From positions 1-33,528 of the forward strand of contig CAJXVA010000043.1 of NCBI GenBank assembly GCA_913061055.1: 33,528 nt of DNA, read 5' to 3'. The translations under genes were made by a program, and so were the position numbers. Positions within the stretch are counted from its first letter, which is position 1, and each line of letters starts with the position of its first letter. Below, piece after piece: positions 16,432 through 24,683 of this stretch. This stretch comes from an uncultured Pseudomonadota bacterium. GTDB lineage: Bacteria > Myxococcota_A > Polyangia > Nannocystales > Nannocystaceae. The notes beneath the pieces were generated by a model. The model was not told the DNA's origin. It saw nothing but the letters and a program-made list of their open reading frames with translations, and did no database searches.

Positions 16432-18861
16432 CTAGTCGAAGTTCAGGACGTGGGTTTCGCGCTCCGGCCAGTTGTCGGCAGGTAGACGCGTCGACCAAAC
16501 CTCCTCGACGACGCACTTGGCAAGCTTCGGGTCGGTGGCGCTGTCGAGCATGACGTCCACGATCTCACGCTCGGTGGTCTCGACGCTCAACTCAATCCGC
16601 CACCCACCCGCCGGGGACAGCCGGTGCTCGCAGCGACGTACGGCCGGGTCGAGGAGGTCCTTGAGGTCGGGAGGGGAACTCCCGATCGAACCGCTGCCAC
16701 CGCCGCCGCCACGCCCGATCAACCCCACATTGCCCAGACCGAACGTGCTCTCCTCGAACCCGGAGGTGGAGGGCCTCACGCCCGGCTCGACAGCCAGATA
16801 GGAGGTCACAGGGGACACGGCGCGGCCCTTGTACGCGACCTTGAGCATCTCCTCCTCGGACAAGTTGTGGTGTTCGTCTTCAGAGAACACAAATGCCGCG
16901 GTCGCGGCATCAAACTGGGGGTTCGTCCGGACCACCCGCCGAAAATCCCGGGCCCAGATCTTCCCGGTCACGACCACCCGCGATGGGGGCGACGCCATGG
17001 CCAGCATCGCGCGGTACCCCGACCCTTCTCCGAGCACGTCCGGGACGTCGCGCGCCCCCGAGAGGTCGATGCCCCGCACCTCAAAGTGGTCGATCGTAAT
17101 CGGTCGTACCAGCGGGAGCACCATGCGCCGTAGGTTTCCCGCCTTCTCGTCCACCGGAGCGGACACGGTGTAGAACACGCCGCCGTGCGCCGACGCGATC
17201 GGGGAGAGGTCGTGGTCGTCGTCTCGCTCGAGTTCGGCCTCCCCATGGTTGAACGGGACCGCGAGGTGAGTGATCGTTCGCCCCGGCGCAGCGGCCAACG
17301 CGGTATCCGCCATCGCATTGGTGAAACGACTCCGAAGCTCGGCATCGGTCATGGCGACGATCCGCGTCGGACCTGAACGCCCCTTGAGACTCTTGGCTGC
17401 CCGAGCGAGTCCCTGGTCCAAGGCGCTGCCGTTGCCGCGATCCAACGCAGAGACGATGCGCGCCTTGGCCACCGCATCGTGGAAATCGCCCGCAGGCACG
17501 AACTCCCCAAACAATCGGCGTGCTTTTCGGTCGAAGAGGACCACCTCCGCGCTGGCATCGGGCGTGTGCTCCAAATAGCTGATCGCGACCTGAATCTGCT
17601 CATCGATCGTCTCCGTCGGTACGGAATACGAGACGTCGATGACGAAGACGACGGAGGCTTTGCGGGGCACCTGGCTCAGCTTGGGAGCTGCATCGACCTC
17701 CACCCGGGCGAAGCCTTCCGCCTTCGATGCCACGACCCGCCCAAGCCGGGCAGCGAGCGTCCGGAACTTGGGGGGTTGGATTTCGATGCGTGCCTGGCCG
17801 CCGTCACCATCCCCGTCGGGGGCGTCGGGGATGAAGACCGGCAATCCCGTTGCGGCCACAGAGATCGGACGCGAGCCCTTCGTAGCCGGCGTCAGTTCTA
17901 GGGACCAGGCGTCGAGCGTGCCGACGTCTAGCCCGGCATGATCGGACACGACCAAAGACCAGGTGCCGGCCGCGGGCCGCTGTTGGCCGAACGTGACATC
18001 GAACGTCCCCCGCAGGTCGTTCTCGGACCCCGCCCCTCGCGTGACCTCGAAGCGCGCTCCATCCGGGGCGACGAGCTCCACCACGAGGTCGCCTTTGTAA
18101 GTGTGGTCCACCTCCAGCTCGACCGCCGCTGACCCGACATTCTCGGCGCGCTCGACCTCGAGGCTGCTGAATGCATACCCGACCCCTTCCTGTGCAGCGC
18201 CGTCTCCAATCCAGACGGGGCCCGGGACGGCATCAAGCACGATGGGGCTGCCAGGTGCGACGCGCTGGTTGCCAACGAACATCTCCATCATCGCATCTCC
18301 GTAGCCCGGCTCGATCGTGAGCACCGGTGTGGCCAACGGTAGGGTGCGTGAGGGTGACTGGTCCTCGAAGCGAGGGTAGCTGAGCACGTAGCGTCCGTTC
18401 GCATACTCGAGCGGAGCGGTGAGCGTGTACTCGACGGTGTTGACGCTGCCGGGCAGGACCGGGAACACCCGCAGCGAGGCTTGGTTCGCCCACACCCACT
18501 CCAGCAACGCGGGGTCTTTCGGGTCGGTCACGCCGAACCCAGTGAGTTCCTCATACTTCGCACGGGCTTCGTCCCGTTCCATGAGGACCCCGTCAAACCA
18601 CCGATCACGGGCACGAATCCGCAGTCCGGTGACCGCCGCTCCGTGGGCCAGGTCGAGGCGGAGTTCGGCTTGCTCGGCCTGCTTGCCCGCGTTGGCGAAC
18701 GTGCGCCGAACCCGATAGCGCGCCACCCCGTCGTCGATGCGCACGGTCACCGCGTGCGAGACTTCAGCGAGCTCCTGGTCCCGGGTGGCCGCGAGCCGAT
18801 CGGCGCTTGCGGTGACCGGAACCAGAGCAAGCACCACGACGGCGACAACGGCACGCTTCAC
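16432..18861 (-). CDS. Secreted VIT / P-domain / von Willebrand A protein
   Basis: 809 residues from the GTG at 18861 (another GTG at 18867), giving the signal peptide VKRAVVAVVVLALVPVTASA. Domain order: VIT domain (about 25-170; VRIDDGVARYRVRRTFANAG, DEARAKYEELTG); a proprotein-convertase-type P-domain (about 230-325; VELEVDHTYKGDLVVELVAP, ending GTWSLVVSDHAGLDVGTLDA); a von Willebrand A domain (about 400-590) with an intact MIDAS motif DVSYS in VVFVIDVSYS; and a C-terminal region with paired Cys (VRRCEHRLSPAGGWRIELSV, LAKCVVEEVWSTRLP) like the end domain of many myxobacterial exported proteins. The VIT and vWA pair is common in inter-alpha-trypsin-inhibitor-like proteins; a P-domain between them is unusual. 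It lies 78 bp downstream of the exported gene at 18940-19998 and is probably co-transcribed with it. Confidence 0.85.
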   Translation of the reverse strand: MKRAVVAVVVLALVPVTASADRLAATRDQELAEVSHAVTVRIDDGVARYRVRRTFANAGKQAEQAELRLDLAHGAAVTGLRIRARDRWFDGVLMERDEARAKYEELTGFGVTDPKDPALLEWVWANQASLRVFPVLPGSVNTVEYTLTAPLEYANGRYVLSYPRFEDQSPSRTLPLATPVLTIEPGYGDAMMEMFVGNQRVAPGSPIVLDAVPGPVWIGDGAAQEGVGYAFSSLEVERAENVGSAAVELEVDHTYKGDLVVELVAPDGARFEVTRGAGSENDLRGTFDVTFGQQRPAAGTWSLVVSDHAGLDVGTLDAWSLELTPATKGSRPISVAATGLPVFIPDAPDGDGDGGQARIEIQPPKFRTLAARLGRVVASKAEGFARVEVDAAPKLSQVPRKASVVFVIDVSYSVPTETIDEQIQVAISYLEHTPDASAEVVLFDRKARRLFGEFVPAGDFHDAVAKARIVSALDRGNGSALDQGLARAAKSLKGRSGPTRIVAMTDAELRSRFTNAMADTALAAAPGRTITHLAVPFNHGEAELERDDDHDLSPIASAHGGVFYTVSAPVDEKAGNLRRMVLPLVRPITIDHFEVRGIDLSGARDVPDVLGEGSGYRAMLAMASPPSRVVVTGKIWARDFRRVVRTNPQFDAATAAFVFSEDEHHNLSEEEMLKVAYKGRAVSPVTSYLAVEPGVRPSTSGFEESTFGLGNVGLIGRGGGGGSGSIGSSPPDLKDLLDPAVRRCEHRLSPAGGWRIELSVETTEREIVDVMLDSATDPKLAKCVVEEVWSTRLPADNWPERETHVLNFD

Positions 18862-18939
18862 GGACACACAGGACAGCAAGGCCGTCCGAAAGTTCCCGTC
18901 GTGCGAGACGGACACCGGCCTCAAGCCGGTCGTGGAGCT

Positions 18940-19998
18940 TCAGCGCCCGCCGACGCCTTCGCTTGGAGCCTCGGGAATGTCGCGGCTCGACCCACTACCG
19001 CCACCTCCCTCGCGGCCTCGAGAGCCCCCGCGGTCGGGCGCACCGGGCGTACTCGCCGACACCGAGACCCCTCCATACAGGAAGCGGGTGGCGTTGTTGC
19101 CCTCCTTGGTCTCCTTGACCGCGCCAACCGCATCGACCATCGCAAAACCGGCGAAGGTCCCCGTCGGGGTAAAGAACTCGTGCTCGTAGTCAACACACGC
19201 GTTGTTCGCGATCGGATTGCTGACCAACCCGACCTCCCCGTACGCCTTTGGTTGCTTCGTGGTTGCCTTCTCATGACCCGTCGAGAACCCAAGCTGCACG
19301 CCCGAAACTGTCGACCCCCGGTTACAGACGTCGAAGTGCTGTGTGACCGTGTGCCCGCCCGATACGAGATCGACGACTTCCAAGGTCGTGGGCGTGATCG
19401 TGAGGTCTGGTCGCTGCTGTAGCGTGTCGTTGTCCCACGGGTCGTTCTGCACATCCTGCTCGCCGCACGTTTGTTTCCTCGGCCGAGCGGTGAGCCACGG
19501 CGGGCTCTTCGAGGCTGGCTTCGGGAACCCGCGGGTTGTGAACGACCGGCACACCGGTGAGTTGGCCGCCTTCGTCTTCATCTTGAACTGGGTGATCGGA
19601 ATCTGGGGCTCGTCGGAACAGGTCGGTGCGGAGGTTGAGCCGGTGTGGATACCCAAGGTCAGATCGATCTCCGTCTCCATCGGAGCAATCGTCTTGTTCG
19701 AACAGTCGCCGCCGATGTTGCGTCGGTAGATGTAGGGGCGCCAGCAGACCTCGAACTCGTACTTCACCTTCCGCCCGCGACGCGTGGGCTTCGCCTCGAT
19801 CGACTCGACCCAGACGTCACCGACCTGTGCCTTGTAGCCGCAGTCGACTTTGTCGGGCATCCGGTTGATGTTCCGCTTGCGAGGACCAGCAGCCTCTGCC
19901 GAGCTCGGAACCAGGGAACTCGAAACCAAGAGCGCACCGCCGAGGCACACGGCTGCACCGCTCACACACACACCGATGACAACCCTGCGAACACCCAT
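18940..19998 (-). CDS. Exported protein with CARDB-like domain
   Basis: 352 residues with an N-terminal signal or anchor (VVIGVCVSGAAVCLGGALLV, then SSAEAAG as a cleavage region). The first half is Cys-containing (VDCGYKAQVGDVWVESIEAK, VCWRPYIYRRNIGGDCSNKT). The second half begins RPDLTITPTTLEVVDLVSGG and GHTVTQHFDVCNRGSTVSGV and ends EGNNATRFLYGG, the pattern of CARDB-type immunoglobulin-like domains in which Asn/Asp residues close the fold. The tail is Gly/Ser/Arg-rich and probably disordered. First gene of the pair with the VIT/P/vWA protein. Function unknown; adhesion or surface scaffolding would fit both. Confidence 0.7.
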   Translation of the reverse strand: MGVRRVVIGVCVSGAAVCLGGALLVSSSLVPSSAEAAGPRKRNINRMPDKVDCGYKAQVGDVWVESIEAKPTRRGRKVKYEFEVCWRPYIYRRNIGGDCSNKTIAPMETEIDLTLGIHTGSTSAPTCSDEPQIPITQFKMKTKAANSPVCRSFTTRGFPKPASKSPPWLTARPRKQTCGEQDVQNDPWDNDTLQQRPDLTITPTTLEVVDLVSGGHTVTQHFDVCNRGSTVSGVQLGFSTGHEKATTKQPKAYGEVGLVSNPIANNACVDYEHEFFTPTGTFAGFAMVDAVGAVKETKEGNNATRFLYGGVSVSASTPGAPDRGGSRGREGGGGSGSSRDIPEAPSEGVGGR

Positions 19999-20129
19999 CG
20001 GGGTCGAGAGTAACGCGAGTCTGTCACGGTACGCGCGGCGGGATCGTCTTTGACCCAGGCCACGTCAGTCTGCGAGGAGCGCGGGCGTCACGAAGGCCGC
20101 CGCGTCTCCTCGCTTCTGGGCCCGCTCGG

Positions 20130-20588
20130 CTATCGGCCGGTTGTTTCGGGGACGCCATAGTCGGCGCCGCCCATGCTCGTGCTGCTGCTACCGGCATCGG
20201 TATCGGTGTCGGTATCGCCCCCGGTTCCCGAGCTGCTGCCGCTGCTGGTCGTGAAGTCGCCGGTTTCGGCCACGCCATACTCCGCACCGCCGAACGACGA
20301 CGAACTCGGGTCGGGCTCTCCGGTGGTGCTGTCGGAGGTGCTGCCCGACGTGCTGCCCGATGCAGAGGTACTGCCCGACCCCGTCGTGGCAGTGGTCGTG
20401 CCCGCGCCGGTGTCATCCCCATCTCCATCGGCAGGGCAGGCGGTCAGGCTCAGCCCCATGAGCACGGCGCCCGCGGTCCGTATGACCACGCCACGCTCGT
20501 TGCGAAGGCGAACGTCACAGTGCGGGCACGACGACTCGGAGGCCCGGACATGAGCACTGCACGACGGACAAGCTAAGAGTTTTCCCAT
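20130..20588 (-). CDS. Zinc-ribbon / TM / low-complexity protein with repeated YGV motif
   Basis: 152 residues. Residues 7-24 form a zinc ribbon (CPSC and CPHC: Cys7, 10, 21, 24). A hydrophobic helix follows at about 34-50 and ends in a lipobox-like LTAC (Cys51). The remainder is Ser/Thr/Gly/Asp-rich and contains two related motifs: GGAEYGVAETG (100-110) and GGADYGVPETT (140-150), the latter two residues from the end. If the helix is an N-in anchor, the zinc ribbon is cytoplasmic and the motifs are outside. No function is recognised. The ribbon next to the TM suggests membrane-tethered regulation, while the repeated motif suggests a recognition or processing tag; both are inferences. Confidence 0.65.
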   Translation of the reverse strand: MGKLLACPSCSAHVRASESSCPHCDVRLRNERGVVIRTAGAVLMGLSLTACPADGDGDDTGAGTTTATTGSGSTSASGSTSGSTSDSTTGEPDPSSSSFGGAEYGVAETGDFTTSSGSSSGTGGDTDTDTDAGSSSTSMGGADYGVPETTGR

Positions 20589-20633
20589 GCCCCAAGTCTA
20601 CCAGGCGCCTTTCGGCCGGCGAGGGCACAGGGC

Positions 20634-20765
20634 ATGACCTCGCCGCGGCGGCTCGTGCAGGATCTGCGCTCGATGGGAGGAGTGGAGCCAAAGCGGTACC
20701 GGGAGCCCCGCGTGCTTCGCGACACCGCCATCGGGCCCCGAGACCGGTGGGACGTTGTCCTCTAG
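20634..20765 (+). CDS. Possible small protein, 43 aa
   Basis: An ATG-to-TAG frame in the 231-bp space between two minus-strand genes encodes a basic peptide beginning MTSPRRLVQDLRSMGG and ending RDRWDVVL. Third positions are mostly G or C, and GAGG lies about 10 bases upstream. GC-rich DNA often gives such frames by chance and no family is recognised, so this is only a candidate. Otherwise I see nothing in 20589-20819. Confidence 0.2.
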   Translation: MTSPRRLVQDLRSMGGVEPKRYREPRVLRDTAIGPRDRWDVVL

Positions 20766-20819
20766 ACCCAGTGCCCGGCGTCGCGGAGGACCAGTCTTCG
20801 CAGTTGACCCAGGCACCGG

Positions 20820-21572
20820 TCACGGCCTCGCGGTGACGACGAACCGGACCCGCAGCGCATCGTGGTCCGAGTCCCGGCTCGGGATCACCACCGAGTTCTC
20901 CGGGCGTAGACCACGGTAGAGAATCGCGTCGAGCCGTGGGGCGTCCGCGCCACGGAAGACGCTGGTGAGCCCATGGCGTAGTGCGAACCGCGACAACACA
21001 TCGCGCCGGGCCCGACTCCACGTGTTGAAGTCGCCGGCGACGAGGAGGGGTCCGGCGTGCTCGCGCAGAAGCGGATCGAGTTCTTGGAGTTGTCCAGCAA
21101 GTGCGTCGGCGTTGCGGAAGTTAACGCCGTGTACGTTGGCGACGAGCAACGCCCCCCCACCCGCCAGCGGAATCATGCTCACCAGCGCCGACTTGGGCGT
21201 GCGAAAGACGGGCTCATGGGTGTCCGAAAGCAGAGCCGTGCTGGATTTCGGCACGGCGCGGCTGACCGTCATCACCCCGGCAGGGCGGTCATCGCGGGAA
21301 CGCCGGAACGCCACGACCATGGTGGCGTGGCCGGCCGGTGCTTCGGGCGTCGACTCCTGCAGCAAGACCAGGTCCGCATCCGGCGCGAGTCCATCAAGTG
21401 CGGCCGCAGCATCTGCGTTCTTGTGGATGTTCCAGCAGACGACCTCGAACCCGTCGGGCAACGCAGACGCCTGCGCGGTGCCCACCACGAGCGTGGTGGG
21501 GCGCTCGGAGACACGAACGCACCCGCAGGCCAACAACACGAGCGTGGCAGCAGCGACCCCGAAGAAGCGCAC
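20820..21572 (-). CDS. Endonuclease/exonuclease/phosphatase-family lipoprotein
   Basis: 250 residues, GTG start. Signal peptide with lipobox (LLACGC). The EEP fold motifs are in order: VVCWNIHKN (start of the fold), DLVLLQES (metal-binding Glu), VANVHGVNFRN, LVAGDFNTWSRARR (catalytic Asp and Asn), and SDHDALRVRF (catalytic Asp-His). All key residues are present, so a metal-dependent phosphodiesterase acting outside the inner membrane is likely; DNA, phospholipid or inositol-phosphate substrates cannot be told apart. It is divergent from the Cys-rich lipoprotein at 21617 with only 44 bp between starts, and that space contains a perfect inverted repeat. Confidence 0.85.
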   Translation of the reverse strand: MRFFGVAAATLVLLACGCVRVSERPTTLVVGTAQASALPDGFEVVCWNIHKNADAAAALDGLAPDADLVLLQESTPEAPAGHATMVVAFRRSRDDRPAGVMTVSRAVPKSSTALLSDTHEPVFRTPKSALVSMIPLAGGGALLVANVHGVNFRNADALAGQLQELDPLLREHAGPLLVAGDFNTWSRARRDVLSRFALRHGLTSVFRGADAPRLDAILYRGLRPENSVVIPSRDSDHDALRVRFVVTARP

Positions 21573-21581
21573 TCACCAGAT

Positions 21582-21607
21582 GATAGCAACGACCGCATCC
21601 TGCTATC
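21582..21607. promoter_or_regulatory. Inverted repeat in a divergent intergenic region
   Basis: Perfect 7-bp arms GATAGCA (21582-21588) and TGCTATC (21601-21607) are separated by 12 bases. The dyad fills the short gap between two divergent lipoprotein genes. The centre-to-centre distance of 19 bp suits a dimeric repressor, but a chance palindrome cannot be excluded. Confidence 0.45.
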
Positions 21608-21616
21608 GTGGTGCGC

Positions 21617-22510
21617 ATGGGGTTGAGGGGCTGGTTCTGGGTGCTGTGGCTGCCGGTCGCGTGCACCTCGGGCACCGACGAAGGCAACGCGTTCGGTGAC
21701 AACTCCGGGTCGTTGGGGACCTCGCCGACAACGAATTCCACCGACGACCCGAGTGGCGAGACCACCGACACAGCCGGGTCCAGCGGCGCCGGAACCGGAT
21801 CCGGTGGCCCAGCAACGACGACCGCCGATGCTTCCACGAGTACGACTGGGGTCGGGACTGGAGGGGACACCAACGGAGCCACCACCAGCGCGTGCATGGG
21901 CGCGCCCACTGGCGTCGACGTCCTGGGCGACACGTGTACGGACGGCTGTGAGTGCAGCTCCGGCATCTGCTTTTCACACCCGATCCTCGGAAGCGCATGC
22001 TCGGAGTGCCTCTCCGATGCCGAGTGCCAAGTCGCCGGTGTCGGAACGTGCTCGCTCAACCCTGCAACGGAATCGGCAGCCTGCACGGGCGGCGAACTCG
22101 GTGTGATGTGCAACCCGGCCGCGATGGGATGTGCGGCCGGCTTGAGCTGCGAGCAGCTCGTCGATACCGGGGGCGTCCTGCCCGACACCTTCTGCAGCGA
22201 ATGCGGCGCAAGCACCGACTGTGCGGCGGGCGAAGTCTGTACCCCCAACGTCATCATCGACGGCCTCCAACCGGGCGGGTTCCTCCACTGCATTGCCCAG
22301 GGAACAGGCGCCGACGGAACGTTCTGTCCCGCGAGCGGTGACGCCTCGCCCTGCGCGTCGGGGATCTGCGCGGTGGTCGACGTCGGCGGACTTGGAATCG
22401 CCGAGGTCGGAGTTTGTGGCCCCTGCGCGAGCGATGCCGATTGCGGCGGAGGAACCTGCCAGCCACCGGTGGTCGACGAGACCGGCGCGACACCTTCGCA
22501 GTGCGTCTAG
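21617..22510 (+). CDS. Cysteine-rich lipoprotein
   Basis: 297 residues from the ATG at 21617; a GTG at 21608 would add three residues. The signal sequence MGLRGWFWVLWLPVAC ends at a lipobox-like Cys. A Ser/Thr/Gly linker of about 75 residues follows, then a region with about 22 cysteines in short modules such as CTDGCECSSGICFSHPI, CSECLSDAECQVAGVGTCSL, CSECGASTDCAAGEVC and CGPCASDADCGGGTC. This CxxDxxCxxG pattern is typical of myxobacterial surface lipoproteins and suggests small disulphide-knotted repeats. No enzyme is recognised. Confidence 0.8.
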   Translation: MGLRGWFWVLWLPVACTSGTDEGNAFGDNSGSLGTSPTTNSTDDPSGETTDTAGSSGAGTGSGGPATTTADASTSTTGVGTGGDTNGATTSACMGAPTGVDVLGDTCTDGCECSSGICFSHPILGSACSECLSDAECQVAGVGTCSLNPATESAACTGGELGVMCNPAAMGCAAGLSCEQLVDTGGVLPDTFCSECGASTDCAAGEVCTPNVIIDGLQPGGFLHCIAQGTGADGTFCPASGDASPCASGICAVVDVGGLGIAEVGVCGPCASDADCGGGTCQPPVVDETGATPSQCV

Positions 22511-22569
22511 CCGCGATGTGTGACGTGTTCCCGGAATAATCCGCGGGCCGCCGGACTATCCTCGGGTAC

Positions 22570-22938
22570 ATGCCCCGGGCGCAGAGCACATCCAACCGGC
22601 CGCGCGCCTGCAGACTCCTCCTCGTTCTCGGAGCCCTTCTTGCGGTGACCGGGTGCGACGACAACGAGCCAAAGTGGTGGTGCCAAACCGAGGCCGGCGC
22701 GGCGAAGGACCGCAAGGGGCTGCAGAAGTGCTACCGGCTCCCGGAGTACTGCGAAGGCGGATGCGAACGAACACACTCCGCCCAGTGTTTCGACATCGGC
22801 CTCGCCATCCAAGGCCCGTACGGAGGCCCCCCCGACCGTGCCTGCTACGCGGATGGTGAAACCTGCGCTCAGGCTCGGGATGATCGTGACCGCCGAAAGC
22901 ACGACGTCACCTCTGGGTGCCGCGGCATGAGCGAGTGA
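22570..22938 (+). CDS. Small Cys-containing lipoprotein
   Basis: 122 residues. A basic N-terminus, a hydrophobic core (CRLLLVLGALLAVTGC) and a clear lipobox (VTGC) are followed by eight further cysteines (KWWCQTEAG, KCYRLPEYCEGGCER, AQCFDIG, RACYADGETC, SGCRG). Paired cysteines suggest disulphides. A similar short Cys pattern is frequent in myxobacterial envelope proteins, but no named family fits. It lies 59 bp downstream of the Cys-rich lipoprotein on the same strand and may share its transcript. Confidence 0.75.
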   Translation: MPRAQSTSNRPRACRLLLVLGALLAVTGCDDNEPKWWCQTEAGAAKDRKGLQKCYRLPEYCEGGCERTHSAQCFDIGLAIQGPYGGPPDRACYADGETCAQARDDRDRRKHDVTSGCRGMSE

Positions 22939-23107
22939 CCGGGTCCTCGCGGTCGTCACTGCGGCGGCGAGGCGCCGGTATCCAGCGTCCTCCCTGCGTC
23001 GAGCCGGGTCAGGTTCTACGGCGCGGACGGGGCCGGCCTTCAAGTTCCATGGATCCATCGTCGCGACGTTCTCCCCAACCGTTCCGAGGGACGGGCAGCG
23101 CGCGAGA

Positions 23108-24133
23108 CTATCGGCGCTCGAAGGTCAGCTCGAGCTCAGTCGGCGCGGGTATCCGGTTCGAATAGTCGACGTAGGTCACCTCGCCGCCGGTGCCGGTCGG
23201 CGAAGCAACCGCGAGCCAGAACTGAACGTGGTCTCCGGCAGAGAGCGAGCCGACTTCATCGACGAGGAGCTCGACCAGCGGTGAGATGTCCGGGGAGATG
23301 TTCGTCCCGGCCGCCCACGCCAGAGGACCGAACTCGGGCCATCGCACCGTCTGCTCCAAGAGTGTGACCCCGACCGAGGGGGGACCGCCAAGCTGCCACG
23401 GAAACGAGTCGCTCCCCATCACAGCCGGGGCATCGGCGCTGGACTCGAGCCAGATCCCGACCGCATGCGTGTTGCCCCACATATAGGTGACTTGGGGTGT
23501 GGCCTGCAGCCGCAGACGCGCCTCGATCAGCCGACCGGAGTCCGCTTCGGGGGGCAACTCGAACCGGAAGTATCCGACGTAATACTCGTCGTCCGGGTAC
23601 TCCCCGAAGAAGCCGTTTCCGACGCCATCCTCACCCGACTGCGCCCAAATGACGCCACCTTCGGGCGTCGCATAGATCGAGCCGTCGTCCGCGTCCTGTG
23701 CGATGGGAACCGTCACGACAATCGGCGAGGCGGGTCCCGTCGAACCGCTGCTGGAGGACTCGGAGGTCGACCCCTCCGATGTCTCCGCGGCGGAGGTCGA
23801 ACTGGTGGTCTCTGAACCTCCTGGGTCCGTGAGAGTCGAGACGGTGGTCGTGCCTGCCGTGCTGGTAAGCGTCGGCGTGGTCCCCCCTGTCGTGCTCCCC
23901 TCGGTCTCCTCCGCCACGGCATCGACGCATGTCCCCGCGAGCCCCTGGGCTGCGTGTTCACCAAAGCGGAACCCGGACGAACACGATGCATCGGGAAAGC
24001 TGCACCAGCCCTGCGGCTCACAGCGACCCGAAGGGCACGCGCCGTCGGACTGGCAAGCGAACGTGGAGGACTGGCACGCCGCCAGCCCGGCCCCAGCCGA
24101 AGCGAGCGCCGCTACAGCCAGCCACAGTCGCAT
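23108..24133 (-). CDS. Lipoprotein with DNRLRE-like C-terminal module
   Basis: 341 residues from the ATG at 24133, which has GGAGTGGGA just upstream; the frame is open to 24196 but without a signal peptide there. The signal MRLWLAVAALASAGAGLAAC ends in a lipobox. A Cys module (CQSDGACPSGRCEPQGWCSF) follows, of a type that recurs in Haliangium-like proteins. Then comes a Thr/Ser/Glu linker and a beta-rich C-terminus of about 200 residues: VVTVPIAQDADDGSIYATPE, YYVGYFRFELP, ARLRLQATPQ, FWLAVASPTGTGGEVTYVDY. This arrangement (a leading Asp, an FRFxLP strand and a final strand) is that of DNRLRE-type jelly-roll domains, which stabilise or bind polysaccharides on secreted proteins. Confidence 0.75.
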   Translation of the reverse strand: MRLWLAVAALASAGAGLAACQSSTFACQSDGACPSGRCEPQGWCSFPDASCSSGFRFGEHAAQGLAGTCVDAVAEETEGSTTGGTTPTLTSTAGTTTVSTLTDPGGSETTSSTSAAETSEGSTSESSSSGSTGPASPIVVTVPIAQDADDGSIYATPEGGVIWAQSGEDGVGNGFFGEYPDDEYYVGYFRFELPPEADSGRLIEARLRLQATPQVTYMWGNTHAVGIWLESSADAPAVMGSDSFPWQLGGPPSVGVTLLEQTVRWPEFGPLAWAAGTNISPDISPLVELLVDEVGSLSAGDHVQFWLAVASPTGTGGEVTYVDYSNRIPAPTELELTFERR

Positions 24134-24228
24134 TCCCACTCCGCAACCATACCGCACCGCGATCTTTGGCCGCCGGGGCCGTAGGCCGATGTGCACGGCC
24201 GCCCCTGATGTGGGTGCGCTCGGCGGCC

Positions 24229-24405
24229 CTATGCGTCGCTCTTGCGACCCGGTCCGTGCTGCGCCATCCGATGGGCGATTCGGGACTGCACGCTCGCGCC
24301 CCGAGAGTCGCCCCGCTCCGCCAGGAGTTCGGCGAGCTTGGCTCGGGTGGAGGCGCTGCTGCCCACGTCACGCTCGAGGAGTTCGACCAGCGTCGTCAGA
24401 TGCAT
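24229..24405 (-). CDS. Possible small helical protein, 58 aa
   Basis: An ATG at 24405, preceded by AAGGG, opens a frame for a basic, helical peptide: MHLTTLVELLERDVGSSAST then RAKLAELLAERGDSRGASVQ, ending RKSDA. The two amphipathic helices and the lack of low-complexity residues make it look more like a protein than a shadow. It lies in the gap between the DNRLRE lipoprotein and the SUFU gene, on the same strand as both. No family is recognised and the size is below what can be trusted without comparison. Confidence 0.4.
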   Translation of the reverse strand: MHLTTLVELLERDVGSSASTRAKLAELLAERGDSRGASVQSRIAHRMAQHGPGRKSDA

Positions 24406-24487
24406 GCCCTTGGATCTATCGACGACGAATCGCCGACGCTAGATGCGTTGCGTTCAGGTGCTTCGGCGATTCCGTAGTGTTTTCAGT

Positions 24488-24581
24488 GATCGTCCGAAGC
24501 GGCCTCAAAAGAAGATCGACGATCAGATCCCGGGATCGTGCACTTGGAGATCTGATCGAGCAGATCTCCTACGAAGAGATC
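24488..24581. repeat. GATC-rich palindromic cluster
   Basis: Nine GATC sites fall in 94 bp. They include the 12-bp palindrome GATCCCGGGATC (24526-24537) and a perfect 8-bp inverted repeat GGAGATCT (24546-24553) / AGATCTCC (24562-24569) around an 8-nt loop. It lies between the 3' end of the SUFU gene (24684) and the small helical gene (24405), both on the minus strand. It could be a transcript hairpin, an operator or a methylation-rich element; I see no gene in 24406-24683. Confidence 0.6.
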
Positions 24582-24683
24582 TCGCCAAGACATGCCCCTA
24601 CAGGACAGGGTGGCACCTGCACAGAACATCATCCTGTCAGCGAGCCCTCTGCGCGCTCGGGCGGGTGGTGAGCGGACGCGCAG

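Noticed and set aside
22989..23016. Minus-strand GAACCTGACCCGG followed by CGCAGGGAGG resembles the 3' half of a TPP riboswitch.
   Set aside because: The CTGAGA core of the 5' half is absent in the 90 bases upstream on that strand, the P4 hairpin does not form, no thiamine gene follows, and the site lies between convergent genes.
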